Assembly (NCBI RefSeq): GCF_900112305.1
Contig: NZ_FOKT01000003.1
Span: forward strand, 248,001-312,000
DNA: 64,000 nucleotides
Source: Microbulbifer thermotolerans
Lineage (GTDB): Bacteria > Pseudomonadota > Gammaproteobacteria > Pseudomonadales > Cellvibrionaceae
Reading direction: 5' to 3'
Part shown: positions 8,618 to 18,122 of the stretch, in pieces
Position numbering within the stretch: the first letter of the stretch is position 1
Layout: each line of letters opens with the position of its first letter
Translations under genes and position numbers: made by a program
Notes under the pieces: generated by a model
What the model was told of the DNA's origin: nothing
Databases searched by the model: none
The model's input: the letters and a program-made list of their open reading frames with translations, nothing else

Positions 8618-9916
8618 CTACCAGCGGCGCTCGAGTTTCTTGCGCAGCAGTACCGCTGCGGTGTTCATTGCGATCAGGAAACTGAGCAGCACCATGATCG
8701 CCGCGGAAGTGCGCTCCACAAAGGCGCGCTCGGGGCTGTCCGCCCAGAGAAAAATCTGTACCGGCAGCACAGTGGCGGGGTCGGTAATGCCAGTGGGCAC
8801 GTCGACGATAAAGGCCACCATGCCGATCATTAACAGCGGCGCCGTCTCACCCAGCGCCTGGGCCATGCCGATGATGGCACCGGTGAGCATCCCCGGCATT
8901 GCCAGCGGCAACACGTGGTGGAATATGGTCTGCATGCGGGAGGCACCCAGCCCCAGTGCCGCTTCGCGGATCGAGGGCGGTACAGCTTTGAGCGCCGCGC
9001 GGCTGGAGATAATAATGGTGGGCAGGGTCATCAAGGTCAGCACCAAACCGCCCACCAGCGGCGCCGAACGCGGCAGCTCGAAGAAGTTAATAAAAATCGC
9101 CAGTCCCAGCAGGCCAAAGACGATAGACGGCACCGCGGCGAGGTTGTTGATATTTACCTCGATCAAGTCCGTCCACTTGTTCTTAGGCGCATACTCTTCC
9201 AGGTATATGGCGGCCGCCACGCCAATCGGGAAGGACAGCACCAGTGTCACTAGCAAGGTGAAAAAGGAACCCAGCAACGCGGCGCGGATGCCCGCCTGTT
9301 CCGGTTCGCGGGAATCTCCCTGGGTGAAAAAGGTGGTATTAAAACGCTTCTTCAGCTCGCCGCTGTCGATCAGCTGTTGTATCCACTCGGCCTTTTGATC
9401 CGACGTGCGACCGCGAAATCCCTCCTTGGAGTCGGAAAGGCTTTTCACGAAAGTATCCACATCGTCGTCGGCCGTCAGCCAGACGGTCTGTGTCTTACCC
9501 AGCAGCTCTGGGTCGGATTGCAACCGCTTGCGCAGTGTAAAGGGGGCGCCGGAGGATACCAAGCTGTAGAGTTCGCGCTTCTCGCTGCGACTCTGCACCT
9601 TGGGGAAACGCTCGCGCAACGCCTCGCGGATCACCCCGGTAAAGTTGGCCCAGGTCAGGCTCTCCTCGTCCACCTTGTCGATGCCGAGCACAAGCGGATC
9701 GTAGGTTACCTCCAGCTGTATGGCGCTCTGCACAAAAGCGCCGCTGCCTTTGCTGATGATATCGGTGAAAAGCACCAGCACGGCGAGTATGCCAAAGGCG
9801 ACACTGGCAATGCCCAGACCGCGAAACACTTTTTCCTTGCGGTGGCGACTGGCGAGGTGCTGTTCGATGCGCTGGCGCACCTGCTCCTGTGTCAAATTCC
9901 GGTTTGTATCAGTCAT
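8618..9916 (-). CDS. pstA: Phosphate ABC transporter permease PstA
   Basis: Inner-membrane permease of the phosphate importer. At 432 residues it is much longer than E. coli PstA (296). After a first membrane segment (about 37-55) comes a large soluble region (about 56-230) that should be periplasmic and corresponds to the DUF3333-type N-terminal extension of marine and pseudomonad PstA. The canonical permease part follows, with the coupling block [25 protein letters not shown] split across the membrane domain end. It overlaps pstC by 8 bp, indicating translational coupling. Confidence 0.95.
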   Translation of the reverse strand: MTDTNRNLTQEQVRQRIEQHLASRHRKEKVFRGLGIASVAFGILAVLVLFTDIISKGSGAFVQSAIQLEVTYDPLVLGIDKVDEESLTWANFTGVIREALRERFPKVQSRSEKRELYSLVSSGAPFTLRKRLQSDPELLGKTQTVWLTADDDVDTFVKSLSDSKEGFRGRTSDQKAEWIQQLIDSGELKKRFNTTFFTQGDSREPEQAGIRAALLGSFFTLLVTLVLSFPIGVAAAIYLEEYAPKNKWTDLIEVNINNLAAVPSIVFGLLGLAIFINFFELPRSAPLVGGLVLTLMTLPTIIISSRAALKAVPPSIREAALGLGASRMQTIFHHVLPLAMPGMLTGAIIGMAQALGETAPLLMIGMVAFIVDVPTGITDPATVLPVQIFLWADSPERAFVERTSAAIMVLLSFLIAMNTAAVLLRKKLERRW

Positions 9917-11288
9917 ATTGTTCCCGATATTTTTTCACCACATGCAGGGCAACAAAGTTCAGCATCAAAGTGGAAATGAACAGCATCAAGCCCAGGGCAA
10001 ATGCGGCCAGGGTTTTGGGGCTGTCGAACTCCTGGTCGCCCACCAGCAGAGTGACAATCTGCACCGTTACGGTGGTTACGGATTCCAGTGGGTTGGCAGT
10101 CAGATTGGCGGTCAAGCCCGCGGCCATCACCACAATCATGGTCTCGCCGATCGCGCGGGACACCGCCAGCAATACTCCGCCGACAATGCCGGGCAACGCC
10201 GCCGGAATCACTACCTTGCGCACCGTCTCCGAGCGGGTGGAACCCAGGCCCAGGGCGCCGTCGCGCAGAGACTGGGGCACAGCGTTGATGACATCATCGG
10301 ACAGGGATGAGACAAACGGAATAATCATCACCCCCATAACCAGCCCCGCGGCCAGCGCACTTTCGCTGGAGGCCTGCAGCCCCAGGCTGGCCGCCAGATC
10401 ACGCACAAAGGGTGCCACCGTCAGGGCGGCAAAAAAGCCGTAAACCACCGTGGGCACGCCAGCGAGAATTTCCAACACCGGTTTGGCCAGGGCACGCACC
10501 CGCTTGCTGGCGTACTCAGCCAAGTAGATGGCGGACATCAATCCCACCGGCACAGCCACGAACATGGCGATCACAGAGACCATCAGCGTACCCGTGATCA
10601 GCGGCACGGCACCGAAGGCGCCACTGGATCCCACCTGGTCGGCGCGCAGAGCCATCTGCGGACTCCAGTGCAGGCCGAAAAGAAATTCCGTCAGCGACAC
10701 TGTCTGGAAAAAGCGCAGGGATTCAAAGAGCACTGACAACAATATGCCGACCGTTGTGAAAATTGCCGCGCAGGCGCAGGTGAGCAGCACCCAGCGCAAT
10801 ACTTGTTCCACCTTTTCGCGCGCACGCAATTCGGGAGAGAAGCGCAATAGCGCGAAGGCGCCGAGCCCCACCGCCAGAATCAGACTCAGGGCCGCCTGCA
10901 GGTTGCGCGAACCAGTGCGCAGGCGATTCAATTGCAAAGCGGCTTCCTGCAACTGTGGCGCGGCGTCGCCGATCAGGCGGCCGGAGGCCAGGTTTTGAAT
11001 CTGCGCATAAAGCAGGTTCTGCCCGGCGATTGTGTCCGGCTTATCGGCGATACGGTCCATGACCAGTGCGCGGATAATGGCGTCATCGAAAATCAGCCAA
11101 GTACCCAGCAGCAGCAGCGCCGGAAGCCCACACCAGAGCGCAGTGTAGGAACCGTAATAACCGGGCAACGCGGCCAGCTTGCGCAGACCACCGCGCTTAT
11201 GCGCGACCGTCAGCGCGCGGCTGATACCAGCACCGTAGGCCACCAGTATCAACAGCAACAGCAGGGCGAACAGGGTGGATGTTTGCAT
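9909..11288 (-). CDS. pstC: Phosphate ABC transporter permease PstC
   Basis: Partner permease of PstA, 459 residues from the ATG at 11288 (an in-frame TTG lies four codons upstream). It is longer than E. coli PstC (319). The N-terminal third holds two or three extra membrane segments and a soluble loop with DKPDTIAGQNLLYAQIQNLA. The C-terminal permease core includes the coupling motif DGALGLGSTRSETVRKVVIP. It follows pstS after a 130-bp gap that contains a hairpin, and overlaps pstA. Confidence 0.95.
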   Translation of the reverse strand: MQTSTLFALLLLLILVAYGAGISRALTVAHKRGGLRKLAALPGYYGSYTALWCGLPALLLLGTWLIFDDAIIRALVMDRIADKPDTIAGQNLLYAQIQNLASGRLIGDAAPQLQEAALQLNRLRTGSRNLQAALSLILAVGLGAFALLRFSPELRAREKVEQVLRWVLLTCACAAIFTTVGILLSVLFESLRFFQTVSLTEFLFGLHWSPQMALRADQVGSSGAFGAVPLITGTLMVSVIAMFVAVPVGLMSAIYLAEYASKRVRALAKPVLEILAGVPTVVYGFFAALTVAPFVRDLAASLGLQASSESALAAGLVMGVMIIPFVSSLSDDVINAVPQSLRDGALGLGSTRSETVRKVVIPAALPGIVGGVLLAVSRAIGETMIVVMAAGLTANLTANPLESVTTVTVQIVTLLVGDQEFDSPKTLAAFALGLMLFISTLMLNFVALHVVKKYREQYD

Positions 11289-11354
11289 TGGTCCATTCAA
11301 CTTAAAAATTTGCCGGCATTATCCGGGCTTTTTGTTGCGGTTGCATGGAATTCA

Positions 11355-11385
11355 GAAAAAACAAAACCAGGCCCCCTGGGCCTGG
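11355..11385 (-). terminator. Attenuator-like hairpin between pstS and pstC
   Basis: On the minus strand a perfect 7-bp stem, CCAGGCC/GGCCTGG, around a CAGGG loop is followed at once by TTTTGTTTTTT. It lies about 35 bp after the pstS stop, inside the operon. Partial termination here would give more PstS than PstCAB, the usual stoichiometry for binding-protein importers. Confidence 0.75.
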
Positions 11386-11420
11386 CCGGTAGTTCCATTT
11401 ACCTACTGCTTTTCCGAGCC

Positions 11421-12473
11421 TTAGTTTTCCGACAGATCCGTCAGCACATTCAGCTCGCGTACATCGGCGGCGACCTGACGACGCTTGGCGGTGGGCAGTG
11501 AAATCATGCCCTTGTCAGCTAGGTAACCATCCTCGCCCCAGGCGCGCTCACTGGTGAACTCCGCCAGGAATGGCTTAATGCCGGGAATCACATCGGCGTG
11601 TGCCTTCTTCACATAGATAAATAGTGGGCGGGAAATCGGATAGCTCTGATCGGCAATGGACTCAAAGGTCGGCGCCTTGCCCTCGATTACTGTGCCCTGT
11701 ACTTTGTCCGAGTTCTGATCCAGGAAGCTGAAACCGAATACACCTAAAGCATCCGGGTTGGCCACCAGCTTGTTTACGATCAGGTTGTCGTTTTCGCCGG
11801 CCTCGATATACGCACCATCTTCACGCACTGTGTGGCAGATCGCTTTGTAGGTGTTTTTATCGGTCTTTTTCTTGGCCGCAATCCAAGCGAAAGATTTACA
11901 GCCCCCCTCCAATCCCAGCTCCGCAAAGGCGTCGCGGGTTCCGGAAGTCGGGGGCGGCCCCAGCACTTCTATGCGGGTATTGGGCAGGGCCGGATTCACG
12001 TCCTTCCATGTCTTATAGGGGTTGGGAACCAGGGTCTCGGAACCGTCCGGGTTGGGCACTTCTTTGGCCAGGGCCAGAAAAATTTCCTTGCGGGACAACT
12101 TGAAAGACGCTGCACTTTTAGCGTTCGCCAGGACGATTCCGTCGAATCCGATCTGTATTTCCACCACCTCGACACCATTGCTGTGACACATATCCAATTC
12201 GGACTGCTTGATGCGGCGGGACGCCCCCGTAATGTCGGCGGTATTTTCACCCACCCCCTGGCAAAACAACTTCATGCCGCCACCAGTGCCGGTGGACTCC
12301 ACCACTGGTGTCTTGAACTTGGTCGCACGGCTGAAACGTTCGGCCACGGTGGTTGTAAAAGGGTATACCGTAGATGAGCCTACGATGCTGATGTGGTCGC
12401 GGGCGGCCATGGCCATCTGAGATGCGGCGATGGTCACTGCCGCCAGGGTAGAGGCCAAAATGCGCTTGTTCAT
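11421..12473 (-). CDS. pstS: Phosphate-binding periplasmic protein PstS
   Basis: Periplasmic high-affinity phosphate receptor of the Pst importer, 350 residues. A signal peptide (about 1-23, ending AMAAR) precedes the phosphate-binding fold: ISIVGSSTVYPF, SRATKFKTPVVESTGTGGG and GPPPTSGTRDAF provide the phosphate-contacting loops. It has Pro-rich and Lys-rich stretches but no break. First gene of the operon, directly under a Pho box and ahead of an attenuator hairpin. Confidence 0.97.
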   Translation of the reverse strand: MNKRILASTLAAVTIAASQMAMAARDHISIVGSSTVYPFTTTVAERFSRATKFKTPVVESTGTGGGMKLFCQGVGENTADITGASRRIKQSELDMCHSNGVEVVEIQIGFDGIVLANAKSAASFKLSRKEIFLALAKEVPNPDGSETLVPNPYKTWKDVNPALPNTRIEVLGPPPTSGTRDAFAELGLEGGCKSFAWIAAKKKTDKNTYKAICHTVREDGAYIEAGENDNLIVNKLVANPDALGVFGFSFLDQNSDKVQGTVIEGKAPTFESIADQSYPISRPLFIYVKKAHADVIPGIKPFLAEFTSERAWGEDGYLADKGMISLPTAKRRQVAADVRELNVLTDLSEN

Positions 12474-12530
12474 GCTGACTCCAATGTGTGTTTTCAGTTC
12501 TTGCAGCGATGCTAGGAATAACGGGTGATG

Positions 12531-12564
12531 ATTCTATGAATGGAAGATGACAAAAAGGTTACAG
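12531..12564 (-). promoter_or_regulatory. Pho box and -10 of pstS
   Basis: On the minus strand, CTGTAACCTTTTTGTCAT (12564 down to 12547) is a Pho box with two half sites 11 bp apart; a third weaker GATGACC-like site lies just upstream. TAGAAT (12536-12531) follows after 10 nt and fits a -10 hexamer. The spacing equals that at phoB. It should drive pstSCAB-phoU under phosphate starvation. Confidence 0.8.
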
Positions 12565-12648
12565 CTGGTCATCCCGCCCGGTTGGCACACAAACCGCCTA
12601 AAGGTTAGGCTTCGGGTCAAAGAATAAAATGCGTTGAGAGAGTTCCCC

Positions 12649-13224
12649 ATGTCCCTCTTGCTCCGGGGCGCACGCGCCCTAGACCGGCTGGCCAGCGGCG
12701 CTGGTCAACTGCTCGGCTGGTTCACACTGGCGATGGCACTGCTGCAAAGTGCCGTGGTGATTTTGCGTTATGTATTTCACGGCGGATCAGTGGCCCTGCA
12801 AGACGCCGTTATCTATCTGCACGGCTCAGCCTTTATGCTGGGACTGGCCTACGCATTGCACGCTGGCGCCCATGTGCGCGTGGATGTTTTCTACCGCCGC
12901 ATGGGGCCGCGGGGAAAAGCCTGGGTCAATGCGGTCGGCACTCTGGTGTTTCTACTGCCCCTGTGTGCCTTTATCTGTGTGGGCAGTTGGCAGTTCGCGG
13001 CCAATAGCTGGGCGGTGTTGGAATCCAGTTCCAGCGCCGGCGGTCTGCCCGGAGTCTTCCTCTTGAAAAGCCTGATCCCGCTCTCGGCCCTGACCCTGGC
13101 TCTCGCCGGCCTGGCGGAATTCGCTCGCGCCCTGACACAGTTGATGCACGAGACCACGAGCACCAATCCCCCTCCGGCACCCGCGGCAATACCCAGCCAC
13201 AACATAGAGGAGGCCAGCGCGTGA
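12649..13224 (+). CDS. TRAP transporter small permease (DctQ type)
   Basis: Four-helix small membrane subunit of a tripartite ATP-independent periplasmic transporter, which imports carboxylates using the sodium gradient. The protein of 191 residues shows LLGWFTLAMALLQSAVVILRY and later helices, plus the DctQ-family block GSAFMLGLAYALHAGAHVRVDVFY. The ATG at 12649 has a GAGAG site; a TTG five codons upstream is less likely. The stop codon overlaps the dctM GTG start by 4 bp (GTGA), so the two are coupled. The binding protein is not adjacent but lies 4 kb away. Confidence 0.9.
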   Translation: MSLLLRGARALDRLASGAGQLLGWFTLAMALLQSAVVILRYVFHGGSVALQDAVIYLHGSAFMLGLAYALHAGAHVRVDVFYRRMGPRGKAWVNAVGTLVFLLPLCAFICVGSWQFAANSWAVLESSSSAGGLPGVFLLKSLIPLSALTLALAGLAEFARALTQLMHETTSTNPPPAPAAIPSHNIEEASA

Positions 13225-14582
13225 CGGAGTTGATACCGCTGTTAATGTTCGCCGCCGTCTGCGGGGCACTGATGTTCGGCTACCCGGTGGCTTTTACCCT
13301 CGGTGGCACCGCGCTTGCGGCCGCCGGCCTGGGCATTGTGTTCGGCATATTCAATCCCGAATTGCTGCGCGCCTTTCCCGACCGCCTCTACGGCATCATG
13401 CAGAACGGCACCCTGATGGCGGTGCCGCTGTTTGTACTGATGGGGGTAATGCTGGAGCGGGCGCGTATTGCGGAGGATTTGTTGGTCAACCTCGCCAAAG
13501 TGTTTGCGCGACTGCCGGCCGGCATGGCGGTATCGGTGGTGGTAGTCGGCGCCCTATTGGCCGCCAGCACCGGTATTGTGGGCGCCACGGTGGTGACCAT
13601 GGGGCTGATGTCCCTACCCACCATGTTGCGCAATGGCTACCCGGCAGGACTCGCCACCGGCACCATCTGCGCCACCGGCACTTTAGGGCAAATCATCCCG
13701 CCATCCATTGCCCTAGTGCTGCTGGGCGATACTCTCTCCAACGCCTACCAGCAAGCACAATTGTCGGCGGGGATTTTCAATCCACAGCCGGTTAGTGTCG
13801 GCGATCTGTTTATCGGCGCTATAGTGCCCGGGCTGCTGCTGGTGGCCGCTTATATCGTCTACCTGTTGTTCGTCGCCCGGCGAGAACCGGTTGTAGCGCC
13901 AGCGGGTGAAAGTGAATCCGTAGATCTGACACATACACTGAAGAGTCTGCTGCCGCCCATCGTACTGATGCTGCTGGTATTGGGCTCTATTATCAGCGGC
14001 GCCGCCACGCCCACTGAGGCGGCCGCTGTCGGCGCACTGGGCGCTGGAATTCTTGCCTGGAGCCGCGGTGCCTTGAGCTGGAATCGCGCTGGCGAAGTAG
14101 GGCGCAATACTCTGCAGGTGAGCGCCATGGTGTTCGCGATACTGATCGGCGCATCGCTGTTTTCACTGGTGTTCCGCGGCTACGATGGCGAGGAGTTGGT
14201 GACCAGCATCTTCAACAGCCTGCCCGGCGGTGTTGTGGGCGCTACGCTGCTGGTCATGGTGGTGATCTTCCTGCTCGGCTTTATCCTCGACTTTATCGAG
14301 ATCACTTTCGTGGTGGTGCCCATCGTCGGCCCGGTATTGTTAGCCATGGGCGTGGACCCGGTGTGGCTGGGCATTATGATTGCCATCAACCTGCAAACTT
14401 CCTTTCTGACCCCACCTTTCGGCTTCGCGCTTTTCTACCTCCGTGGCGTGGCGCCGGAGGAAGTGGCCACCGGCGCCATCTACCGGGGAGTAGTGCCATT
14501 TATCGCCATACAGCTGCTGCTGCTCTGCGCCCTCGCCTTGTGGCCGGAACTGGCTACTTGGCTGCCGGGACGCTTGTCTTAG
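13221..14582 (+). CDS. TRAP transporter large permease (DctM type)
   Basis: Large membrane subunit of the TRAP transporter, about 12 membrane helices in 453 residues. It starts with GTG inside the dctQ stop. Family signatures include MQNGTLMAVPLFVLMGVMLERARIAE (in part), STGIVGATVVTMG, GTLGQIIPPSIALVLLGD and NLQTSFLTPPFGFALFYLRG. The TAG stop directly abuts a decayed end of the miniature transposable element found elsewhere in the window. Confidence 0.93.
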   Translation: MTELIPLLMFAAVCGALMFGYPVAFTLGGTALAAAGLGIVFGIFNPELLRAFPDRLYGIMQNGTLMAVPLFVLMGVMLERARIAEDLLVNLAKVFARLPAGMAVSVVVVGALLAASTGIVGATVVTMGLMSLPTMLRNGYPAGLATGTICATGTLGQIIPPSIALVLLGDTLSNAYQQAQLSAGIFNPQPVSVGDLFIGAIVPGLLLVAAYIVYLLFVARREPVVAPAGESESVDLTHTLKSLLPPIVLMLLVLGSIISGAATPTEAAAVGALGAGILAWSRGALSWNRAGEVGRNTLQVSAMVFAILIGASLFSLVFRGYDGEELVTSIFNSLPGGVVGATLLVMVVIFLLGFILDFIEITFVVVPIVGPVLLAMGVDPVWLGIMIAINLQTSFLTPPFGFALFYLRGVAPEEVATGAIYRGVVPFIAIQLLLLCALALWPELATWLPGRLS

Positions 14583-14632
14583 GGAGGCTTTGATTCATTC
14601 GTGGAAGGATTTGGTTGGTTTCGGGGCGCTTC
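14583..14632 (-). repeat. Decayed end of the GGAACCTCTGATT miniature element
   Basis: The first 50 bases after the dctM stop align with the right-hand end of the full elements read in reverse: GGCTTTGATTCATTCG for the terminal repeat, then GGTTGGTTTCGGGGCGCT for the GGTGGGTTCCGGGGCGCT segment. The rest of the element is not recognisable. The remainder of the gap up to the thioesterase gene shows no clear feature. Confidence 0.55.
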
Positions 14633-14776
14633 GGGGTACTTTTTTAGTCGCGCGATTCTTCAAATAAGGCGGATTTTTCTCCACAGACAGTTGTCTATTT
14701 GCTGTCCACTTTGTGCTAGAATGCGCCGCCCGCAATGCCGCGGAAGCCTATAAGTCTAACAATTCGTGAGCAGTCG

Positions 14777-15172
14777 ATGTCCGCACTCGATGAAAACCCA
14801 CAGCCCACAGGCACCCTGACGCTGCAGACCCAAGCTATGCCCCGGGACACCAACCCGCAGGGCGACGTATTTGCCGGTTGGCTGATGTCTCAAATGGACA
14901 CCGCCGGCGCCATTCTGGCCCAGAGTATTGCTCGTGGTCGTGTAACCACCGTCGCTGTAGGTAGCATGGTATTTCTGCGCCCGGTACCTGTGGGCTCCAC
15001 CGTCAGCTGCTATGCCGAAGCCCTGGAAGTGGGCCGCTCTTCAATACGCACCATGGTGGAAGTCTGGCTGACCCGGGTGGATTCCGGCGAGCAGGTGAAG
15101 GTCACCGAGGGCGAGTTTGTCTTTGTCGCCATCGACGACCACGGGCGCACCCGGCCGCTGCCTCAGCGCTAA
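14777..15172 (+). CDS. Acyl-CoA thioesterase (YciA-like hotdog fold)
   Basis: Hotdog-fold acyl-CoA hydrolase of 131 residues, close to YciA. NPQGDVFAGWLMSQMDTAGA is the helix-bearing segment with the catalytic Asp, followed by VGSMVFLRPVPVGSTVSCYA and a final strand EGEFVFVAID. These enzymes release free fatty acid and CoA from short to long acyl-CoAs. The ATG at 14777 is chosen as the family start; upstream in-frame residues look non-native. It is flanked by mobile-element remnants, and appears to be a single-gene unit. Confidence 0.88.
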   Translation: MSALDENPQPTGTLTLQTQAMPRDTNPQGDVFAGWLMSQMDTAGAILAQSIARGRVTTVAVGSMVFLRPVPVGSTVSCYAEALEVGRSSIRTMVEVWLTRVDSGEQVKVTEGEFVFVAIDDHGRTRPLPQR

Positions 15173-15271
15173 GTAGAGTGATAAATCTGACAAAAAACAG
15201 CAGAAGCTGAACCTGATTTCAGAGGCGATATTTCACCCTATTTCTGCCTGGAAACCTCAAGGAAGTGAAAA

Positions 15272-15580
15272 ATGGCTATTACCGCACTATGCATTGCTTT
15301 TTTTTCCACAGTTACCTTTTATGCAGGCATGGCCCTTGCGCGGAGAATCCGCAATAAGTGGTATGCGATCCTTGTGAGGTTGGGCAGTTTCCTTTTAGGT
15401 TTTATTGTCTTAGGAATAGCTGCATTTCTACTAGACGTGCATCCGCTGGTTGCTGAGTTGGCGGGTCGGTATTTCTTTTATATGCTTCTGGCCGGAGCCT
15501 TGGTCTATAAGTTGCTGCTGGTGAAGTTTATTCCTCTACCTCAGGATGACACCGACACACAGAAAAACCAAAGTTCCTAA
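15272..15580 (+). CDS. Small membrane protein, unknown function
   Basis: A 102-residue hydrophobic protein with three likely membrane segments (about residues 3-22, 32-55 and 65-88) and a short polar tail. It begins after an AAGGAAG ribosome site, and no family is recognised. It is AT-richer than the neighbouring thioesterase. Its TAA stop is immediately followed by the terminal repeat of a full miniature element, so the native 3' flank has been displaced without changing the protein. Confidence 0.7.
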   Translation: MAITALCIAFFSTVTFYAGMALARRIRNKWYAILVRLGSFLLGFIVLGIAAFLLDVHPLVAELAGRYFFYMLLAGALVYKLLLVKFIPLPQDDTDTQKNQSS

Positions 15581-15793
15581 GGAACCTCTGATTAATTCGC
15601 GTGAACACTATGGTAGCTTCCTGAGCGCTCAGGCAATAGAACGGACATTTCGAAAACGCTCGAGTACTTCCCTGTAGCTCCGCCGGATACATCCTTGTAT
15701 CAGACGGTTTCGAACTATCCATCCCATTACCTGAACTTCTCATTTGGGTGATATGTCTCTTTGCCGTCCAGGAGCAAATTCATCAGAGACTCC
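15581..15793 (-). mobile_element. Miniature inverted-repeat element, full-length copy C (reverse orientation)
   Basis: This 213-bp non-coding element has a left end GGAACCTCTGATTAATTCG and a diverged right end matching its complement (CAAATTCATCAGAGACTCC). The interior has the same order as copies at 18.3 and 46.4 kb but reversed, including the CTGAGCGCTCAGGCAATAG segment and the central GGATACATCCTTGTATC hairpin. Flanks are TAA on the left (the stop codon of the preceding gene) and TTA on the right. A short minus-strand frame across it is shared with the other copies and is only a by-product of the repeat. Confidence 0.85.
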
Positions 15794-15840
15794 TTAACAA
15801 AATTGGGGCTCTGCTTTACAGCTGCCCCAATAGTCCGTCC

Positions 15841-18099
15841 CTAAGATTGTTTACAGGCTACCCCGTCGACACTTACCGAATAAGCCGGTGTATACCCTTC
15901 CGACTCCAGCCAGAAGCCTTGGTCGAAAAATAGACTCAGCATGTAGTCTCCCAGCTTTAGAGATTCCTTGCGGCTGGTACATTTCTGCTTAGGCCCAGTT
16001 CGAGAGTCAGTTGTCCAGCAGATTTCCTCAGCTGCGGACTCACCGCGGCTTAACAAGGCAATGCGCTGCTGACCGTAGCCGCCTAACCCAATAATCGGAC
16101 GCGTATCATAGCTGTGGCTAACACTCAGGTAGGCCTCGTCAGAAAAATCACAGTCAATGTTTGCGGACTCTTTCAAGTAATCAATGATCTTCCTGGCCCG
16201 CGGCCCTTTGGGTGATAGCTTCTGAGCCATAAACAAGCTATCAAACAGATATTCTTTGTAGTAACGGTTAGTACCGAGCTTAAGTGGCCAGCGCTGTGGA
16301 TCAGATTTGAAGTAGTCTTCAATTGTGATGCCGAAATTAAAATAAGCAGCTGCCTTCATGTCATCCGACACACCGGATTTAATCAACTGATCCGCCGCTT
16401 TTACTGCTTGCAGATGATTTCCTGCTCTAAGGGCCACCAGTGACAGATTGGACAGGGCGCGGTAATTGTCTGGGTCCAGCTGCACCGCTTCTCTTAACTT
16501 GCTGTAGGCAGCACCGATATCTCCCTCTCCATAGATGCGTTCAGCTTCCAGATTGAGCTTGGCGGAACGCTTTTTGGCCTCGTCCGGTGATGGCATGGCC
16601 AACCGCTTCTGCAGAGCAGCAATATCACCGGGCTCCAGGACGGGATTTTCCTCCAGCCAGTCCACTGGGTACTTCTCGTCATCTTTTTTATAACGCAGCT
16701 CAGTTTTCGCGTATGGCAAAGCGCCCGCATCCAACAAAAGCTGTATTAGATCGTGGGAAGCATAACGCGCTGCATAGTGTAGTGGCGTATATCCGGAAGT
16801 TCTGATCCTATAGAGGCAGCGATCATCAGGGATGTAAGTTTCTGCATTTACATCCGCTCCAGCTTCGATCAGTGCCCGCACGGATTCAATATTGTTATAC
16901 TGAGCCGCATACATTAACGCGGTTTTTCCAAATGCATTGCGCCGATCTACTTCCAAGCCTTGATCGAGCAAGTATTTAAGCGCGGAGGGGTTCCGCACTG
17001 ATATCGTTAGCAGGTTTTCCGGATAACCAATAAGCTTTTGCAATCCAGCCCGATACGCATCGTAATCAAAAGCGATAGCGTCTATCCCTTTACCCTGTAG
17101 GATAGCCTTGCGGATATCCCTCTCTTCCTCCATTACAAAAGGCGAGTAATTGTAGAAACGGATACTAGCCCCAACCAACGCCTGGAGCGCATCGGTAGCG
17201 ACGACATTGGATTTTTGCGCATCCCAGTTGAATTGTTCCTGATAAAAGCGCACCAGCAAGTCCTTTAAGCGGGTAAAGTGCTTTTCGTAGGCTTCCATAT
17301 GATCATAATTATCAATCCCCATAAGCGCCCAGTCCCGCATTCCTTGCAGATCCTTAGAATAAGTTTCTTCGGCGAATAGCCCATCCTCTGTTAACGACCA
17401 GGGGCGACTTAACAGCAGGGGTAGGTTATTACCAAATTCATATTTCCAACGGTCTAAAGTTCGAGACGATCCACAATTACCTTCGCTCCGTGAAATTGCG
17501 CTCTGGGATTCCTTCAGCTGCTCAATAGCCAGGATAAGATCCGCCGGCAAACCACTGATACTATCGATCGATTTTGGCTTCAGCCGGATTCTGCAAGCTT
17601 CTTCCCAATATCCTTCTGGCTTCGCCTGATGAAGAGTGAGAAATTCGTTGGTTTCCACCAAACCGAAATAAACCTCTTCCGGAGACTGAACAAGAGTTGT
17701 CCCTCTTGTCGACGCTGGAGGGCTTTCCTGCACCAAGGTTATGTAGCGTTCGTCACTTCTGTTCAGAGGAATTTCTTGATTGGACAATAACAATTGATAA
17801 GTTTCGCAAGCACCACCACAACCGGGATTATAATGGCGAGCAAAGTAAACGCTTCTCCCTTCAATTTTCTCTGGGAGCTCCTCTCTGACGTTCAGGATAC
17901 CAGGCATTCCCGTGTTTTGGTCAAAATACCAGTTGTTGGCACTTTTATGTATTTCCAGAACGCTTTTATAAACAGTTGTACAAATCGGATGGCTATCGTT
18001 AACAAGTTCTGGTTTCAGCCCCTCCACCGGTTTGGCAACAGAGCCAGTGAAATAACAAGCACTTAACAGCAGTGCTACCACAGCTAAGCTGTACTTCAT
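15841..18099 (-). CDS. Ankyrin- and TPR-repeat lipoprotein
   Basis: A 752-residue protein with a lipoprotein signal (LLLSAC, Cys15), so probably anchored in the envelope. The N-terminal ~350 residues match nothing I recognise. Two to three ankyrin repeats follow at about 375-475 (GKTALMYAAQYNNIESVRALIEAGADVN split around the repeat core, then GYTPLHYAARYASHDLIQLL). A TPR-like unit lies at about 530-570 and an unassigned C-terminal domain ends the protein. Base composition is clearly AT-richer than flanking genes, which suggests acquisition. Ankyrin and TPR units point to protein binding; no enzymatic motif was found. Confidence 0.75.
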   Translation of the reverse strand: MKYSLAVVALLLSACYFTGSVAKPVEGLKPELVNDSHPICTTVYKSVLEIHKSANNWYFDQNTGMPGILNVREELPEKIEGRSVYFARHYNPGCGGACETYQLLLSNQEIPLNRSDERYITLVQESPPASTRGTTLVQSPEEVYFGLVETNEFLTLHQAKPEGYWEEACRIRLKPKSIDSISGLPADLILAIEQLKESQSAISRSEGNCGSSRTLDRWKYEFGNNLPLLLSRPWSLTEDGLFAEETYSKDLQGMRDWALMGIDNYDHMEAYEKHFTRLKDLLVRFYQEQFNWDAQKSNVVATDALQALVGASIRFYNYSPFVMEEERDIRKAILQGKGIDAIAFDYDAYRAGLQKLIGYPENLLTISVRNPSALKYLLDQGLEVDRRNAFGKTALMYAAQYNNIESVRALIEAGADVNAETYIPDDRCLYRIRTSGYTPLHYAARYASHDLIQLLLDAGALPYAKTELRYKKDDEKYPVDWLEENPVLEPGDIAALQKRLAMPSPDEAKKRSAKLNLEAERIYGEGDIGAAYSKLREAVQLDPDNYRALSNLSLVALRAGNHLQAVKAADQLIKSGVSDDMKAAAYFNFGITIEDYFKSDPQRWPLKLGTNRYYKEYLFDSLFMAQKLSPKGPRARKIIDYLKESANIDCDFSDEAYLSVSHSYDTRPIIGLGGYGQQRIALLSRGESAAEEICWTTDSRTGPKQKCTSRKESLKLGDYMLSLFFDQGFWLESEGYTPAYSVSVDGVACKQS

Positions 18100-18122
18100 T
18101 CGTAATCCCTTTCTGAATTTAA

